From: Cryptomeria japonica
Lineage: Eukaryota > Streptophyta > Pinopsida > Cupressales > Cupressaceae
Assembly: GCF_030272615.1 (NCBI RefSeq)
Contig: NC_081414.1
Location: 305,571,664 to 305,633,663, forward strand
Reading direction: 5' to 3'
DNA length: 62,000 nt
Position 1 is the first letter of the stretch; the number at the start of each line of letters is the position of its first letter. Under the pieces are notes generated by a model. The model saw nothing but the letters and a program-made list of their open reading frames with translations, was not told where the DNA came from and did no database searches. The translations under genes were made by a program, and so were the position numbers. Below are positions 32,810 to 46,147 of this stretch, in pieces.

Positions 32810-35800
32810 ACAAGATCTAAATAAGCACACTAAGTATCAAGTCTTATTGATTGAAAGGCTATGTAAGAGATATACCTCCAACAAATTTAACATAATCGAT
32901 AACTCCCATTCATTGACTTTTAACTAAAATAATTTCAACTTAAAAATTTGTACTCTAACTAAAATTTCTTTATAGATAATATTAAATCTTTCATAAAAGC
33001 AAATTAAGAAGGATCTCATTAAGAAGTGAATATGGAAATGACTATCCGATCCCTAAAATGCACCAATACATCATTATCCTTTATACATTTAAAACACTAA
33101 AATGACCTCTGACATCCTCCTCCCCCTCCCGTGCTCTTGCGTGTCTCCTCCTGTGCTCTTGAAGACGCAAGAAACTGCCATGCGAGAGCATTGGAAAGCA
33201 TGCAACTTCAACCCCACGATGCCCAACCTTAGCTTATCCATCTAAATCTGGTGCGAACATCCCAAGACAATCGTGCATTAATGGAACATGCCCAAGAATT
33301 TATATGCCTAGCTCAAAATGTTCACAACCAGGGGAACTTAACCAGATTGAATGCTATTAATGGAAACTCGGGTACTTAATACGAGGTGGAATGTGCTCGG
33401 ATATCATTTCTGCTTTAAACCCACCTTTCAATCTGCCTGACAAAGAGCAAACACACACACAAGTTCAGATATATCTGTGACCAAAATGGCATTCAACTTC
33501 GCATATTATAACTCGCACGTACAAGATATTATCACGACTGGGAAACACTCTACCATGCGTGAAAAACTTTTGGGGAATAATTAAACACCTTCATGATAAC
33601 TCGCAGTGGATACAGCATTCACTTTTTATGCGCGGGAAAGATTTAGAAGTTTTGGTGGCTTCCGAGGGCCTTAAACAAAAGAAAAGGCATAAGACATGGT
33701 TTTAATCAAATAAGATAACCCTAAAACCCCAAGAATCTAATCCAATGGAACCTGCTATCATACTGACAAAGGAGATTCTGTGTTTGTTTTTTTATTTTAA
33801 ATGAAAAATAAATTTTAGGTTAAAAATAGTTGATTTTTTATTTAGAGATTGTTAGTTCAATTGATAAGGGTGATGATATAGTGTTATATTATCAAATTAA
33901 ATCAACATAGTCCAGACCAGAACCGGTACGAGCCAGTTTCTGTAGTTTGCAGAAATAAATCTGCCAAAAGGTTGTTAATCTTCATCTTCTTCCTGAAAAT
34001 TTTCTTACAAAAATATATATTCTGAGAACATTCCTTATAAAATTACGTTGCGAAATAACACTTGATTTGAGTGTAACCGATTTTGTTGCAGTTTGAGCTA
34101 CCATGGACTCACAATGATAAGTAAAAGCTAAAAATTTTACGTATTCTGAACAAAACGATTATATTTAAACCGTTACGAGACCCAGTTACAAAACTGTACT
34201 GAAAAGTTTGTAAACATAAAATAAAGAATACAACCCTTCCTTCCATGATCGGTAAGGAGTAGATAAATCCCATTTTTATAATCTACGGAAAAGGGATTAA
34301 CCCTGGCAGCTATGACATTATTTATAACCTCAAAAATCTGTTACAGTTATTTTTCTACATTGAATCTATTCCACAGATAGAGGAATACATTAAAGGAACA
34401 TAATCAAATTGGAAACAGAAGTATTTTATTGAAAATGTTTGGAAATTTTGAAAAAATAAAAACTGGTCATAGATTCTTCTCTCTAGAATGACAAAACTGC
34501 TATGCTTAGCAATAAACTTTGAAGATATGAAATATAAGCAAGTTGATACTTTTCCGATAGGGTATGTAGAATGTATCTACTTGCCCTGCTGTAAAGTTGC
34601 CAAATGAGCATATGATGGCAGCATACCAACCATTGTAACCATGTTTTGTATTGCATAATCCAGCTACATTTGACGAAAAACCTACAATCATTAATGTTCC
34701 ACAAAATGACATTTTTGGGAAGACATTATGTCAAACAATTGTTGTGCATCTTGAGTAATTCTCCATTTAGTGTAAATATCTACAAGTGAAATTCCCAGAG
34801 AAACCATTCCTGCTAAGATTGTTTCCATCAGTTTGCCTGAATCGATGATAACGGTGCAACTGTTGCACTCTATGCGACTATATTTCTATGAACTATATAT
34901 CCAGACATTAGCTGTGAGTTGGCTCTCAAAGCTATGTCTCCACATTACTAGGAGTACGACCATTCCTCAAGGCTAGGGGAACATGTCATCAAGAAGATAG
35001 TGATGAAATTCATCAGAAAAATGTGGATAACTAGGGATCAATTCATGAAAGTGGACTGATTTATTTTTTATTTATATTAGGTTAAGGAGGATGTTGTTTA
35101 AGGTCTTCTTAGCAAGTCAATTAAAAACAAATGAAAAATAGATACTAGACCCTAAGAAGTATACCAAAGGCCTATGATTGTTATTAAACGCATGATTGTT
35201 ATTAAATTAATGTTAGTGCTTGTTACAAATAGAACAAACAAGAAATACATATTGTTGTAGAGACATTTTTTCATATAAATTAGAAATGTTATATTAGTTT
35301 TATATATTACAAGTGAATTCACTTGTTTATGGATGCATACATTAAAAGAGACAATACTATTATGATTTTCTAGTAGTTTACTCCCTTCTACTTGTATGAG
35401 ATAAGATACAAGTTACATCAATGTATTGTGGGAGCATGAAGAAACCTAAAATATTACGTTATTAGGAGAAGGATTTGAGTTAAATTGTTGTGTATTCCGT
35501 TGGGCAATAGACTCAACACATGTAAAGAGGATGAGAACATATATCTAAACCATAATAGAATAAGACTTGTACATATATGTACAAATAAAAGACATAGATA
35601 CATCTACAACTAGATATGTTTCACATTATGCATCTTCAAAGCCAAAATAACCCACATTTATAAGAAAAGTCAATTATAAAAATAATTGCAATGCATTAAA
35701 ATGTTCTCACATATTCATCTAAAGCCACTAAATGGCTAGAGGAAACTAATATATGAGAACAAATATTCACCTATATTATTACAATCAACCATGTAGGCAT

Positions 35801-36110
35801 TCAATTTGAGATCTACAATTTGCATGGATAACCTTCTTCAAGCTTACAATATAATTTCTTAATTCTTATAAAAAAATTGACTCATCACTTGATACCTTAA
35901 ACACAATATAAATATATACAACCATAAAATTAAATTAAGGGACAACCTCAACAAAATCTTACACTCATGCATATATAGTTTTTAGTGATAGCAAAAGATT
36001 CTTGCATAAACAACATAATAAGAAGCCATAAATAAATATTAGGGCATGAACTAGAAGTTTCACAGTCAAAATGAACCACCATCTAAGACATCAAAAAGGA
36101 AAGGATGATA
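32810..36110. repeat. ~3.3 kb segmental direct duplication, copy 1
   Basis: Homologous, same orientation, to 38140-41659 (roughly 88-90% identity by eye). Shared anchors include gacgcaagaaactgccatgc, tgggaaacactctaccatgc and caccatctaagacatc / caccatctatgacaac. Relative to copy 2 it lacks ~220 bp at 33748 and ~80 bp near 33890. Content is mostly non-coding plus a minus-strand PPR pseudogene. Confidence 0.85.
34490..34965 (-). pseudogene. PPR protein pseudogene fragment in duplication copy 1
   Basis: Reading the minus strand downward: SLGISLVDIYTKWRITQ then DAQQLFDIMSSQKCHFVEH (about 34820-34700). After stops come NMVTMVGMLPSYAHLATLQQ and GK-stop-IHSTYPIGKV (34640-34550). These correspond to ALVDMYxKCGxIxDAQQLFDxM and P-N-x-V-T-M-x-x-x-L-P-x-x-A-H-L-x-x-L-x-x-G-K in plant PLS-type PPR proteins. 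Many stops. The other half of the source gene is not seen nearby. Confidence 0.75.
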
Positions 36111-38139
36111 TCCAATAATCATTAGTAAGCATTAGAAATTTCCCAACCATAATCTACATGACCTAGTTGGGCACACTGTATCTATATAGATATGAAAACT
36201 AATATTCATAGTATGATAATCGACTATAATAGCATAAATTAAGTTTCACTATTATTAGATTTGAATTCTATGAAAAATAATGGTTACAAAGACATTGGAG
36301 CATCATGTTTAAAATCAATAGTTTAAGTGAAGAAAGATGAATGAGAAAAGCATACAAGTAACACGTAATCATTTAAGATAGGTTGGACTACAAAGATGTC
36401 AATCCCTAATAAGGCAAAAAGTTGGATACACATAGTGCGGACCATGAAAGTGGATGATCCATCATATAATATTTATTAATGTATAAGGCACCAAAAAGAG
36501 AATATGCCCAATATAAACTAGAAGAGAATATGTCCATATCTATGTTAAGTAGGTGCTACATGGCATAAAAAATATACTATTTGAAGAAGGTACTACCATA
36601 TGAATAATAGTTTAGGCCCATCATCACTAGAGATGATATGTGGCCAGAAAAGATTCACCATCAAGTACACATAGAACCAACAGGAGCCAATTGTGCATAA
36701 AATAGTTATCACAAAGTTGGGTGCATAAGAAATTGTCAATGCCAAATAGTTTGTGAGAGATCAAATGGAGAAAAAGTAAGGATGACATATGTAATAGGTA
36801 TCTCATAGGACAAAGAGGGTTAGGGACTCTCAAAGATGAACTAAATTGACAAATTTGTGTGCTACTAATAAGATATCAAAATGTGGCAAGGGTGGAATTG
36901 TAGTAGAGAGTCATAACACTAGGCATATGGTAGCTAGGAGCTTAAGAGAAAGGGATACTAAATTTGTGATCACTTAGTAGTAAAGAGGAATAGATTAGGT
37001 GGTAGAATAATTGTACATAATTTTTTCATGTGCTCTAAGTTAAGTGTTTAAGGGCTATAGAAAATCAAAAACATATTGTAATAAAGTTCATAAGGTTACC
37101 CTTGTAGTAAAAGAAATATAAGTTTGATGCCAAAAGGATTATGAATTAGGAATAGAAAAATGGTTTCAATTAAGTTTGACGACATGATTGCCATTCAATG
37201 ATATTGGAGCTTTAAACAAGGAGTGATGTACTTGACATCTAGATAACATATAAACACTATGATCATATAGACACACCTAAAAGACTATAAATATGAGAAA
37301 AGAACCTCACAAAGGCTTGCAAATGGTCCTAAAGAAGAAAAATCCAATCCAAATGTTTCTATTGGATTGGCCATGTTGGGTCCTAAAATTGTTTCTAATG
37401 CATCTAGATGGATCAATCCACTTCAAGGTCATAGATACATTTCTTTTGAAGGTGGATACATGATGTAGGAGCATCCAAGGGGTCATGCAATTCTATACAC
37501 CCAAAAATATTTTATTTTTATGCATTGTTGGAATTTTGGCTTTAGGTAGTTTAAATGAGGCCAAATATTTTTATTAATATTTTTACATGGCTTGTAATAG
37601 ACCTTGGGATATATTTTAATGTAATTTGGTGGAATTAAAAAATTTAAAAAATCAAAATTTGTCAAAATGGGTGTTGGGAACTTGTGGGCCCCACATGCAC
37701 CCAAATGAGAGCCAAAATAAGGTTCAAATTCAAATCCATGAGAATTAAATGCTACAAAAAGAGCACATCTTCTATGTTGGGCATACCATAAGGCTGAATT
37801 TGGGTTTTTCCATGTCTAGAGTCAACTGGGTGTGCTAGTTGTCTTACATGGACATCTATCTTTAGTTGGTGGAAAGAGTGGTGTAAGAGCATCAAAAGGG
37901 AAGATTCCACATGGAAATTGAATGAAATTTTTCGTGGGAAGAGAAAGTGGATGTATTCTTTTTGGGACTCTAAGTTTAGAAAATGAAAGGAAATGGCATT
38001 TGGTTAAAAAAGTGAAAAACAGTGGAGTTCATTTTGGAGGGGTGTTAGCCAAGAAGGCTTTTGGAAGCCTTGTTGCTGCTGTTAGGCATCATTTTATTTT
38101 TTAAAAAACATGAATTGAAAAGTAGGATTCAAGTTGAAT
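36111..38139. other. Spacer between duplication copies, no gene recognised
   Basis: AT-rich, all frames interrupted. The segment from about 37464 (tgtaggagcatccaagg) to about 38090 has moderate GC, a plus-strand open stretch of 60 codons (37922-38104) and the style of a solo LTR. I cannot demonstrate LTR ends or a target duplication. Confidence 0.3.
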
Positions 38140-41100
38140 GATTCTAAATAAGTCCACCAAATATCAAGTCTTGTTGAGTGTGTGTCTCAGACATCTTAAG
38201 GGATGTCCCTAGATGAATTTGATGAATAGATATCTGAATAATTGACTCTTAACCGAAATAATTTTAACCTAAAATTTAATGCTCTTATGACTAAAATTTC
38301 TTTATAGATAATATAAAATCCTCCCCAAAAAAAAGAAATTAGAAATTAGTAAAGATCGACCCTTAAAGTCGAGGCATACTCCAGAACAGATAACTCACTC
38401 ATTGACATAAAGAGTGGATATGCTATAGAGCTGGGAGATGGAGTCTGACGTCGTCCTCCATTCCCATGTCATGTGCTCTTAAAGACGCAAGAAACTGCCA
38501 TGCGAGAGCATTGGAAAGCATGCAACTTCATTAATCCCACGATGCCCAACCCTAGCTTATCCATCTAAACCTGGTGGGAACATCCCAAGACAATCGTGCA
38601 TGTTGTGGTGTTGCCCAAGAATTTATATGCCTAGCTCAAAATGTTCACAACCAGGGGAAGTTAACCAGATTGAATGCTATTAATAGAAACTCGGGTACCT
38701 AATACGAGGTGGAATGTGCTCGGATATCATTTCTGCTCTAAACCCACCTTTCAATCTCCCTGACAAAGAGCAAACACACACAAGTTCAAATATATCTGTG
38801 ACCAAAATGGCTTTCAACATGGCATATTATAACATTGTCACGACTGGGAAACACTCTACCATGCGTTAAAAACTTTTGGGGAATAATTAAACACCTTCAT
38901 GATAACTTGCAATGGATACAGGATTCGCTTTTTATGCCCGGAAAAGATTTAGAAGTTTTGGTGCCTTCCGAGGACCTTAAACTAAAGAGAGGCCTAAGAC
39001 ATGGTTCTAAAACAAAGAAGATAGTCCTAAAAGCTCAAGAATCTAATCCAATGGATTGAACATATTTGATTGTTGGTGGTGTTCGACAGAACATAGCGTT
39101 CACGCACTTAAATTATAATTTCAGGCACATACATCATAGTGGAATAAACTTATACTAAATCCAGCACTCTTCTTATTAGTTCCTGATCCACAACCATAGC
39201 ATGCCAGTTAAAAACTTAACCGGTAATAAATAGGCAGATGGTCATCAATCAATCTTCATTTGTTTTTATTATTGTCCTGCTATCATACTGACAAAGTGAT
39301 TTTGGCTTTTTTTTAATTCATAATGAATTTTGGGTTGAAAATATTTGATTTTTTATTTAAAAATTGTTAGTTCAATAGATGAAGGTGATGATTTGTTGCT
39401 TCATTACATCACTCCTAGAAAATCTTTGTAAGTATAATAAAAATGAAATCGCATAATTTTGATGGAATAATAGCCTGAATAAATGAGGTTTAGTCAAATA
39501 TATATCAACATAGACCAGACCAGAACCAGTGAGAGCCAGTTTCTGTAATTTGCAGAGATAAATCTGGCAAGAGATTGTTGATCATCCATCTTCTTCCTGA
39601 AAATTTTCTCACAAAAATATATTGTCTCAAAACATTCCTCATAAAATTATGTTGTGAATTAACACCTGATTTGACCTATAACCGATTTAGTTACAGTTTA
39701 AGCTACCATGGACTGTCAGTGATAAGTAAAAACTAAAAAAATTACATATTCTGAAGAAAACGATTATATTTACACCGCTACGATACCCAGTTACAAAATT
39801 GTACTAAAAAGTTTATAAAAATAAAATAAAGAATACAACCCTCCTTCCATGAACGGTAAGGATTAGATAAAACCGATTTTTATGATGTACGGAATGGGAA
39901 TTAGCCTTGGCAGTTATGACATTATTTATAACGTCAAAACTCTGTTACATCCATTTTTCCGTATTGAATGTGTTCCATAGATAGAGGAATACATAAATGG
40001 GATATAATCAAATTAGAAACAGAAGTATTTTATTGAAATTGTTTGGAAATTAAAAAAAAAAACAAAAAAAAAACTAATCATAGATTCTTCTCCGGAATAA
40101 CAAAACTGCTATACTTAGCGCTAAACTTGTTGAAGATATGAAATATAAGCAAGTTGATGCTTTTCTGATAGGGTATGTAGGCATGTATCTACTTGCCCCG
40201 CTGTAAAGTTGCCAAATGAGCACATGATGGCAACATACAGACCATTGTAACCATGTTTGGTGTTGCATCCTCCAACTACATTTGACGAAAACCCTACAAT
40301 CATTAACATTCCAAAAAATGACATTTTTCGGAAGACATTATGTCAAACAATTGTTGTGCATCTTGAGTACTTCTCCATTTACCGTACATAACCACAAGTG
40401 AAATTCTTAGAGAAACCATTCCTGCTAAAATTGTCTTGTCAAGGTAACCTTCAACCTTTGCACTCTATGGGACTACATTTCTATGAGCTACTTATCCAAA
40501 CATTAGCTGTTAGTTGGCTCTCAAAGCTATATCTCCACATTATTAGCACGGTCGGTGTTCAAGGCTAGGGGAACACGTCATCAAGAAGATATTCATGAAA
40601 TTCATCAGCAAAATGTGGATAACTAGGGATCAATTCATGAAAGTGGACAAATTTCTTTTTAACTTTAATAAGGCCAAGTAGGATATTCTTCAAGGTCTTC
40701 TTATGAAGTTAATTAAAGACAAATGAAGAATAGATACTAGACCCTAACAAGTATACCAGAGGTCCTATGCATGCCTTTGATTGTTATTAAATTCATGTTA
40801 GTACCTGTTACAAATAGAACAAACAAGAAATACATAACTTCATAGATCTTTAGTATATAAATCAAAATGTTATATTAATTTTATACACTACAAGTGAATC
40901 CACTTGATAATGGATGCATACATATAAAAGCAACGTATATGATCTTCTAGTAGTTTATTATCTCTAACTTGTATGAGATAAGGTACAAGTTACAACAATG
41001 TATTGTGGGAGCATAAATAAACCTAAACTACTCCTACATTATTAATAGAGAAGGATTTGAGTTAAATTGTTGTGTACTCTGTTAGGCAATAGAATCAAGA

Positions 41101-41659
41101 GATGTAAAGAGGATAAGAACATGTATGAAAACCACAATAGAATAATACTTACATACATTTATAAATGAAAGACTTAGATACATCTGCAATTAAATATGCT
41201 TCACATTATCCATCTTCAAAGCTAAAATAACCCACATGTACAAGAGAAGCCAATTATTAAAATATTTGCAATGAATTAGAATGTTGTCACATATTCATCT
41301 AAAGCTACCAAATGTCTAGAGGAAACTAGTAGATGAGATCAAATGTTCACCTATATTATTACTATGAACTATGTAGGCATTCAATATTAGATCTACAATT
41401 TGCATGAATAACCTTCCTCAAGATCACAATATAAATTCTCAATTCTTATAAAAAATTCACACATCACTTGATACCTTAAACACAATCTAAACATATACAA
41501 ACTCAAAACAATATTACATTCATCCATATATAGTTTCTAGCAATAGAAATAGATAATTGCATTGAAAATAAAGTAAAAACCTATTAAAAAAATAGGACAT
41601 GAATCAGAAGGACCATAGTCAAAATGAACCACCATCTATGACAACAATAGGGGAAGGAT
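38140..41659. repeat. ~3.3 kb segmental direct duplication, copy 2
   Basis: Second copy of 32810-36110, about 5.3 kb downstream. It is cut on the right by the copia element at 41660, which inserted after gggaaggat. The homologous site in copy 1 is near 36110 (ggaaaggat). It contains a 220-bp segment (39056-39275) absent from copy 1. A 74-codon plus-strand open stretch at 38835-39059 is unrecognised and not preserved in copy 1. Confidence 0.85.
40080..40545 (-). pseudogene. PPR protein pseudogene fragment in duplication copy 2
   Basis: The minus strand reads SLVVMYGKWRSTQDAQQLF then DIMSSEKCHFLEC, stops, then EDATPNMVTMVCMLPSCAHL and ATLQRGK-stop-IHAYIPYQK. This copy keeps slightly better PPR consensus (SCAHLATLQRGK, IHAY) than copy 1. 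The shared stops show that the gene was already broken before the duplication. Confidence 0.8.
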
Positions 41660-42868
41660 TGTTAGACAGGTTTGATACCGGGAGCAAACTGAGAGGGGGA
41701 GGGGTGAATCAATTTACCATAAGTAATCAGAACTAATGCATATCAAAACAATTAAATTGAAGCATAAAGAAACCAACACAGTGAAGGATAGAACATGAAA
41801 GCACAATACACACAACACCAATATTTTGAGGTGGAAAACCTGGTAAAGGGAAAAACCATGGTGGGAAACCCTACCCACAATCAGATAATACTTCTGCGAT
41901 AGCATGTGAAATTACAATGGGGATTGCACTTGCAATTAGGCCAACTGCTTAGAGCTCACTGCTTATCCCAATAGAAAGTCTCACTGACTTACAAAAATAT
42001 CAGACTACAATCCAGAAAGAATGAACTATGAAAGTAGCATCTCCTAATGCTTGATACAATTCTCATTAAGCACAAATGTTTGTCCTATGATACAAAAACC
42101 TTCACCGAATGATATATCACTTGTTTGCACATAAAACTTCCTCTGATAATGCAGACATAAACATTGATCCCATCCATCCATCGATATATAAATTACATAA
42201 ATAAGTCACCTATAAATACAAACCATCAACTTTATTGACAAGGTTGGCTAAACCCTAAACCCATAAATCCATAATAACAAAAATTGCATTACACGATATC
42301 ATCAGACCAATATTATGATTTACATTACATAAAATGTATCTAAATCAAGTAACCAAACAATTTCATCCGTCAAAAATTCTGCTAAGACCAAAATCCAACA
42401 TGCTTCACCAACTAGTAGAAACCCTTAGTGAAGTAACATAGAAAGTCTAACCAGATCCAAATAGGACGACCATAACAACACACCAGCCAATGCAAAGACA
42501 CCAAACACTCAGAATATAATCAAGAAGCACCTTCAACATGATAGAAACCGATTCCATAAGCCAGACCAAAACACCAAATATCACTTACCGGTAAAGCTAA
42601 CCGGTACTGGGAAATACCAACCGGGAACATAAGCGATAGCTATCGGAGCACCAAAACATGAACCAACAGAATATGGCAAACAAATAACCATCTAGAGTGA
42701 GCATCTAAAATCAATTCCAGAGATTTAATCATACCAGATCAGAATCATAGCCAAAACAAAGATGATCACCAAGACTAACTGGGATAGGTCCAATTGGGGT
42801 AGCCTCCAACTGGGATACAATGTTGACATCAATGAAAACACTTAACCAAATCCATCATATTACCAACA
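41660..42868 (-). repeat. 3' LTR of the copia element
   Basis: 1,209 bp, from TGTTAGACAG to ACCAACA on the plus strand. It shares blocks with the pol-less elements' LTRs: gagagggggaggggtgaatca, gggaaaaaccatggtggga, cccacaatcagat, agagctcactgctt, and ccggt motifs near 42590-42625. Confidence 0.9.
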
Positions 42869-42882
42869 ATCTCCCCCTTTGG
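42869..42882 (-). promoter_or_regulatory. Polypurine tract (second copy at 42979-42990)
   Basis: AAAGCCAAAGGGGGAGAT on the minus strand precedes the LTR start TGTTGG. A second AAAGGGGGAG lies 110 bp upstream. This is the same tract as in the pol-less elements. Confidence 0.85.
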
Positions 42883-43133
42883 CTTTGATGGCAACACTGA
42901 ATGTGAAAAAAATTCAAGTGCCAAGGAATGCCAACAATCTCCCTCAAAGATATGACTGATTTTCACATGAATACCACCTCTCCCCCTTTGACATCAATGA
43001 AAAAGGATGGATACCAAGTCAAAAATACTAAACCAAACAACTGAATACTCCCCTTGAGTAGTAGCATCATCTCATCAACCCTGATCAAAGAAAATATCAG
43101 ATAAGCTTACCAGATTGATGCATTTCTGCATCT

Positions 43134-44829
43134 CTAAGTCTCTTCTGGAGGGTTGGTAACCCCCAACTGATCTCTGAGATATTCAAAAGTATCTCTAGGC
43201 AATGGTTTAGTTAGAATATCTACAATCTGCTCCTTAGTAGACACATATACCAATTTGACTTCCTTTGCTTCAACCTTTTCCTTCAAGAAATTGTACCATA
43301 TAGAAATGTGTTTTGATTTGGAATGAAATACTGGATTCTTTGACATATCAATAGAAATAGTATTATCACACTGAATAAAAATAGGCTCATCATAACTTAC
43401 CCTTATATAATTTAACATTTGTTTCATCCATAAAATCTGAGTACAGTTGGTAGCAACAACTACATATTTCGCTTCAATAGTAGATAACGAAGTACGTGAT
43501 TGTTCCTTGCTAAGCCATGAAACCAAATTCTTCCCAAGAAATAATGTACCGCCACTAGTGCTCTTCCTATCATCCACATCTCCTGCCCAATCAGAATCTG
43601 TATATTCACATAATCTGAAGTCATCATTCTTTGGATACCATAATCCAAGGTTTGTTGTACCTGCCAAATACTCGAATATCCTCTTAAAAACAATATCATG
43701 AGTTTCTCTAGGATCTAACTGAAATCTAGAGGAAATACAAACAACATTCATAATATCAGGTCTAGTTTGAGTTAAGTACAACAATCCACCACACATTGAT
43801 TTGTATCTACTTGGATTAACTTTAGGGGATTCATCATCCTTTGACAATTTGCAACCGGTTATCATAGGAGTACCAACATGTTTGGCATTCTAAAGTCTAA
43901 ATTTCTTAAGTAACTCCTTCACATACTTAGTTTGACAAATGAATACCTTTATCAGTCTGAGTAATCTACAAACCTAAGAGAAACTACATCTCACCAATCA
44001 TAGACATTTCAAATTCATTCTTCATATCATCAACAAATTTCATGCATAGACTATCTTCTCCTCCAAAAATGATATCATCCATAAAAACTTCAATGATCAG
44101 TATGTCATCATGCTCAATTTTGTAATATAGGTTACTATCAGCATTACCTTTGCTAAAACCAAGTTTAGAAAGATATTTCTCTAATCTAGCATACCATACC
44201 CTAGGGGCTTGTTTTAGTCCATATAAAGCTTTCTTCAATCTGTAAACCATGCCATTGTCTTCTGATAAAGAAAATCCATCATGTTGCTCAATGTAGACTT
44301 CCTCTTCAAGATATCCATTCAGAAATGTGCATTTGACATCCATTTGATATACCTTGTAGTTCTTGTGTGCAACATAAGCAAGAAAAATTCCTACTACTTC
44401 AATTCTTGCAACCGGTGCATAAGTCTCACCATAATCAACTCCTTCCTATAAATAACCTTTGCAAACCAATCTAGCCTTGTTCCTCACAATTTGACCTTCC
44501 TCATTCAATTTATTCCTGTAAGCCCATTTAGTTCCAATAATGTTCTTGTCTTTAGGTCTAGGAACTAGTTCCCATGTCTTATTCTTTTCAATCTGATCTA
44601 ATTATTCTTCCATTGCTTTTATCCAATTTTCGTCTTTACTTGCTTCAATAAATGATTTCAGTTCAATTTGAGAAATCAAACATACCTCTTTAGTAGCCAA
44701 CCTTCTCCTAGTCATCACACCTTTGCTTTTATCTCTAATGATATGATCTTCAAAATGATTTAGTTTCACATAATTGGGAGTCTTGGAATTTTCTTGATTT
44801 ATTGACTCTTTCTTCTGTTCCTTTGTCAC
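43134..44829 (-). pseudogene. Copia reverse transcriptase and RNase H remnant
   Basis: RT: SFIEASKDENWIKAMEE near 44650-44600, [33 protein letters not shown] (44343 on), [20 protein letters not shown], and the catalytic box as [10 protein letters not shown] (the usual Y is F). [10 protein letters not shown] follows, then stops near 43980. After a frame change the segment 43865-43134 is open for 243 codons and covers RRDIM-type thumb sequence (TQTRPDIMNVV) and RNase H with EYTDSDWAGD (Asp), STIEAKY (Glu), IQCDNTISI (Asp) and DILTKPLPRDTF. It ends LGVTNPPEET with TAA. The RNase H is almost intact; RT is not. Confidence 0.9.
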
Positions 44830-44869
44830 AGTTGAGTTTTTTGATGTTCTAGAGTGACAGGTTCATTGT

Positions 44870-46147
44870 TCTAAGAAGCTTCATGCATTACCAGTTCAGG
44901 TCTGATAAATTCATCTTCCGATCCACAGTCATATGATCTGATCTGATTACTATCATGTTCATCCACATTGACATTTATGCTCTTTGTTATCCTATTCAAT
45001 CTTTTGTTATAACATCTATATGTTTTTCTCTTGGTCGAATAACCCAAAAATATTCCTTCATCACTTCGAGGATCAAATTTTCCCAATGCAGCATCTCTTC
45101 TAATGTAACATTTACTTCCAAAAACTCTAAAATATCTAACAGTAGGAGTATGACCAAACCATAATTCATAAGTAGTTTTACCGGTATCACCTTTTATGTG
45201 TACTCTGTTGAAAGTGTATACAACTGTATTGGCAACTTCCCTCCAATAAATATCAAACAATTTAGCTTATGTCATCATATTCCTTGCTGCATCCAATATG
45301 GTTTTGTTCTTCCTTTCCACCAATTCATTCTATTGTGGAACCCTAGGTGCAGAAAGTTGTCTTCTAATTCCATTCTTCTCACAAAAGTTGTTGAATTCAC
45401 TGGATGTAAACTCACCACCTTGATTTGATCTCAAACACTTTATCTTCAGTCCTATCTTAGTCTCAACCACAACTTTAAAGAATTTGAATTTATCAAAAGC
45501 TTCATATTTTTCTTTTGAAAATGCCGCCCACATCATTCTAGAATAATCATCAATAAGTAACATAAATTATCTATCTCCTTGAAAACTTTTATTCCTTGCT
45601 GGTCCACACAGATTAGTATGAATAAGATCAAGAATTTCATTAGATTTATCATGTATGCTTCTAAAAGAATTTTTTACTTGCTTACCCATTTGACATTCTC
45701 TACATACCAGATTATGAGGTTTGACAATTTTGGCAAATCTCTGACAGCCGGTGTTGAACTGATGTTCACTATGCAATCAAAATTTACATGACACATCCTC
45801 TTATGCCATAACCAGCTTTCATCAATCTGAGCAATCAAGCAAGCTTTCTCACTAGAGTTCAAATGAAAGATGTTTTCATTGTTCTGAGTTCTGGAAGCAA
45901 TTTCCAATCTAGATCTATTAATGATCTTACATTTTCCATCCTTGAATTGTAAATGAAATCCTCTATCCACCATCTGACCTACACTTAAAATATTATAATT
46001 TAAGCCTTCAACATAATAAACATTATCAGTGTTAGTCTTACCATCCAATGATATTGTTCCCTTGCCTTTGATCCTACATGCCTTGTTGTCTCCAAATCTG
46101 ACTAGTCTGCCATCAAATTCTTGTAGTGATAGAAATTTTCTTGTCAC
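44870..46147 (-). pseudogene. Copia GAG-pre-integrase and integrase remnant
   Basis: Zinc-binding part: SWLWHKRMCHVNFD (HxxxH-type) near 45810 and, after a frameshift, CRECQMGKQVKNSF (CxxC) near 45700. Core: the first catalytic Asp in the HTDLCGP motif is Asn here (LIHTNLCGPA). The second, normally in RSDQGGEF, is also Asn (LRSNQGGEF, near 45430). The Glu region reads ELVERKNKT near 45330 after a stop. The C-terminal GKFDPRSDEGIFLGYS motif is intact near 45060. Two Asp-to-Asn changes in the catalytic triad would abolish integration. Both fit single G-to-A transitions. Confidence 0.85.

Noticed and set aside
36627-36833. Minus-strand open stretch of 68 codons with Leu/His-rich sequence
   Set aside because: AT-rich spacer, no family motif, no neighbouring coding signal; length is expected by chance.
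38835-39059. 74-codon plus-strand frame starting MSRLGNTLPCVKNFWG
   Set aside because: The equivalent region in duplication copy 1 is frame-disrupted, and no family is recognisable.
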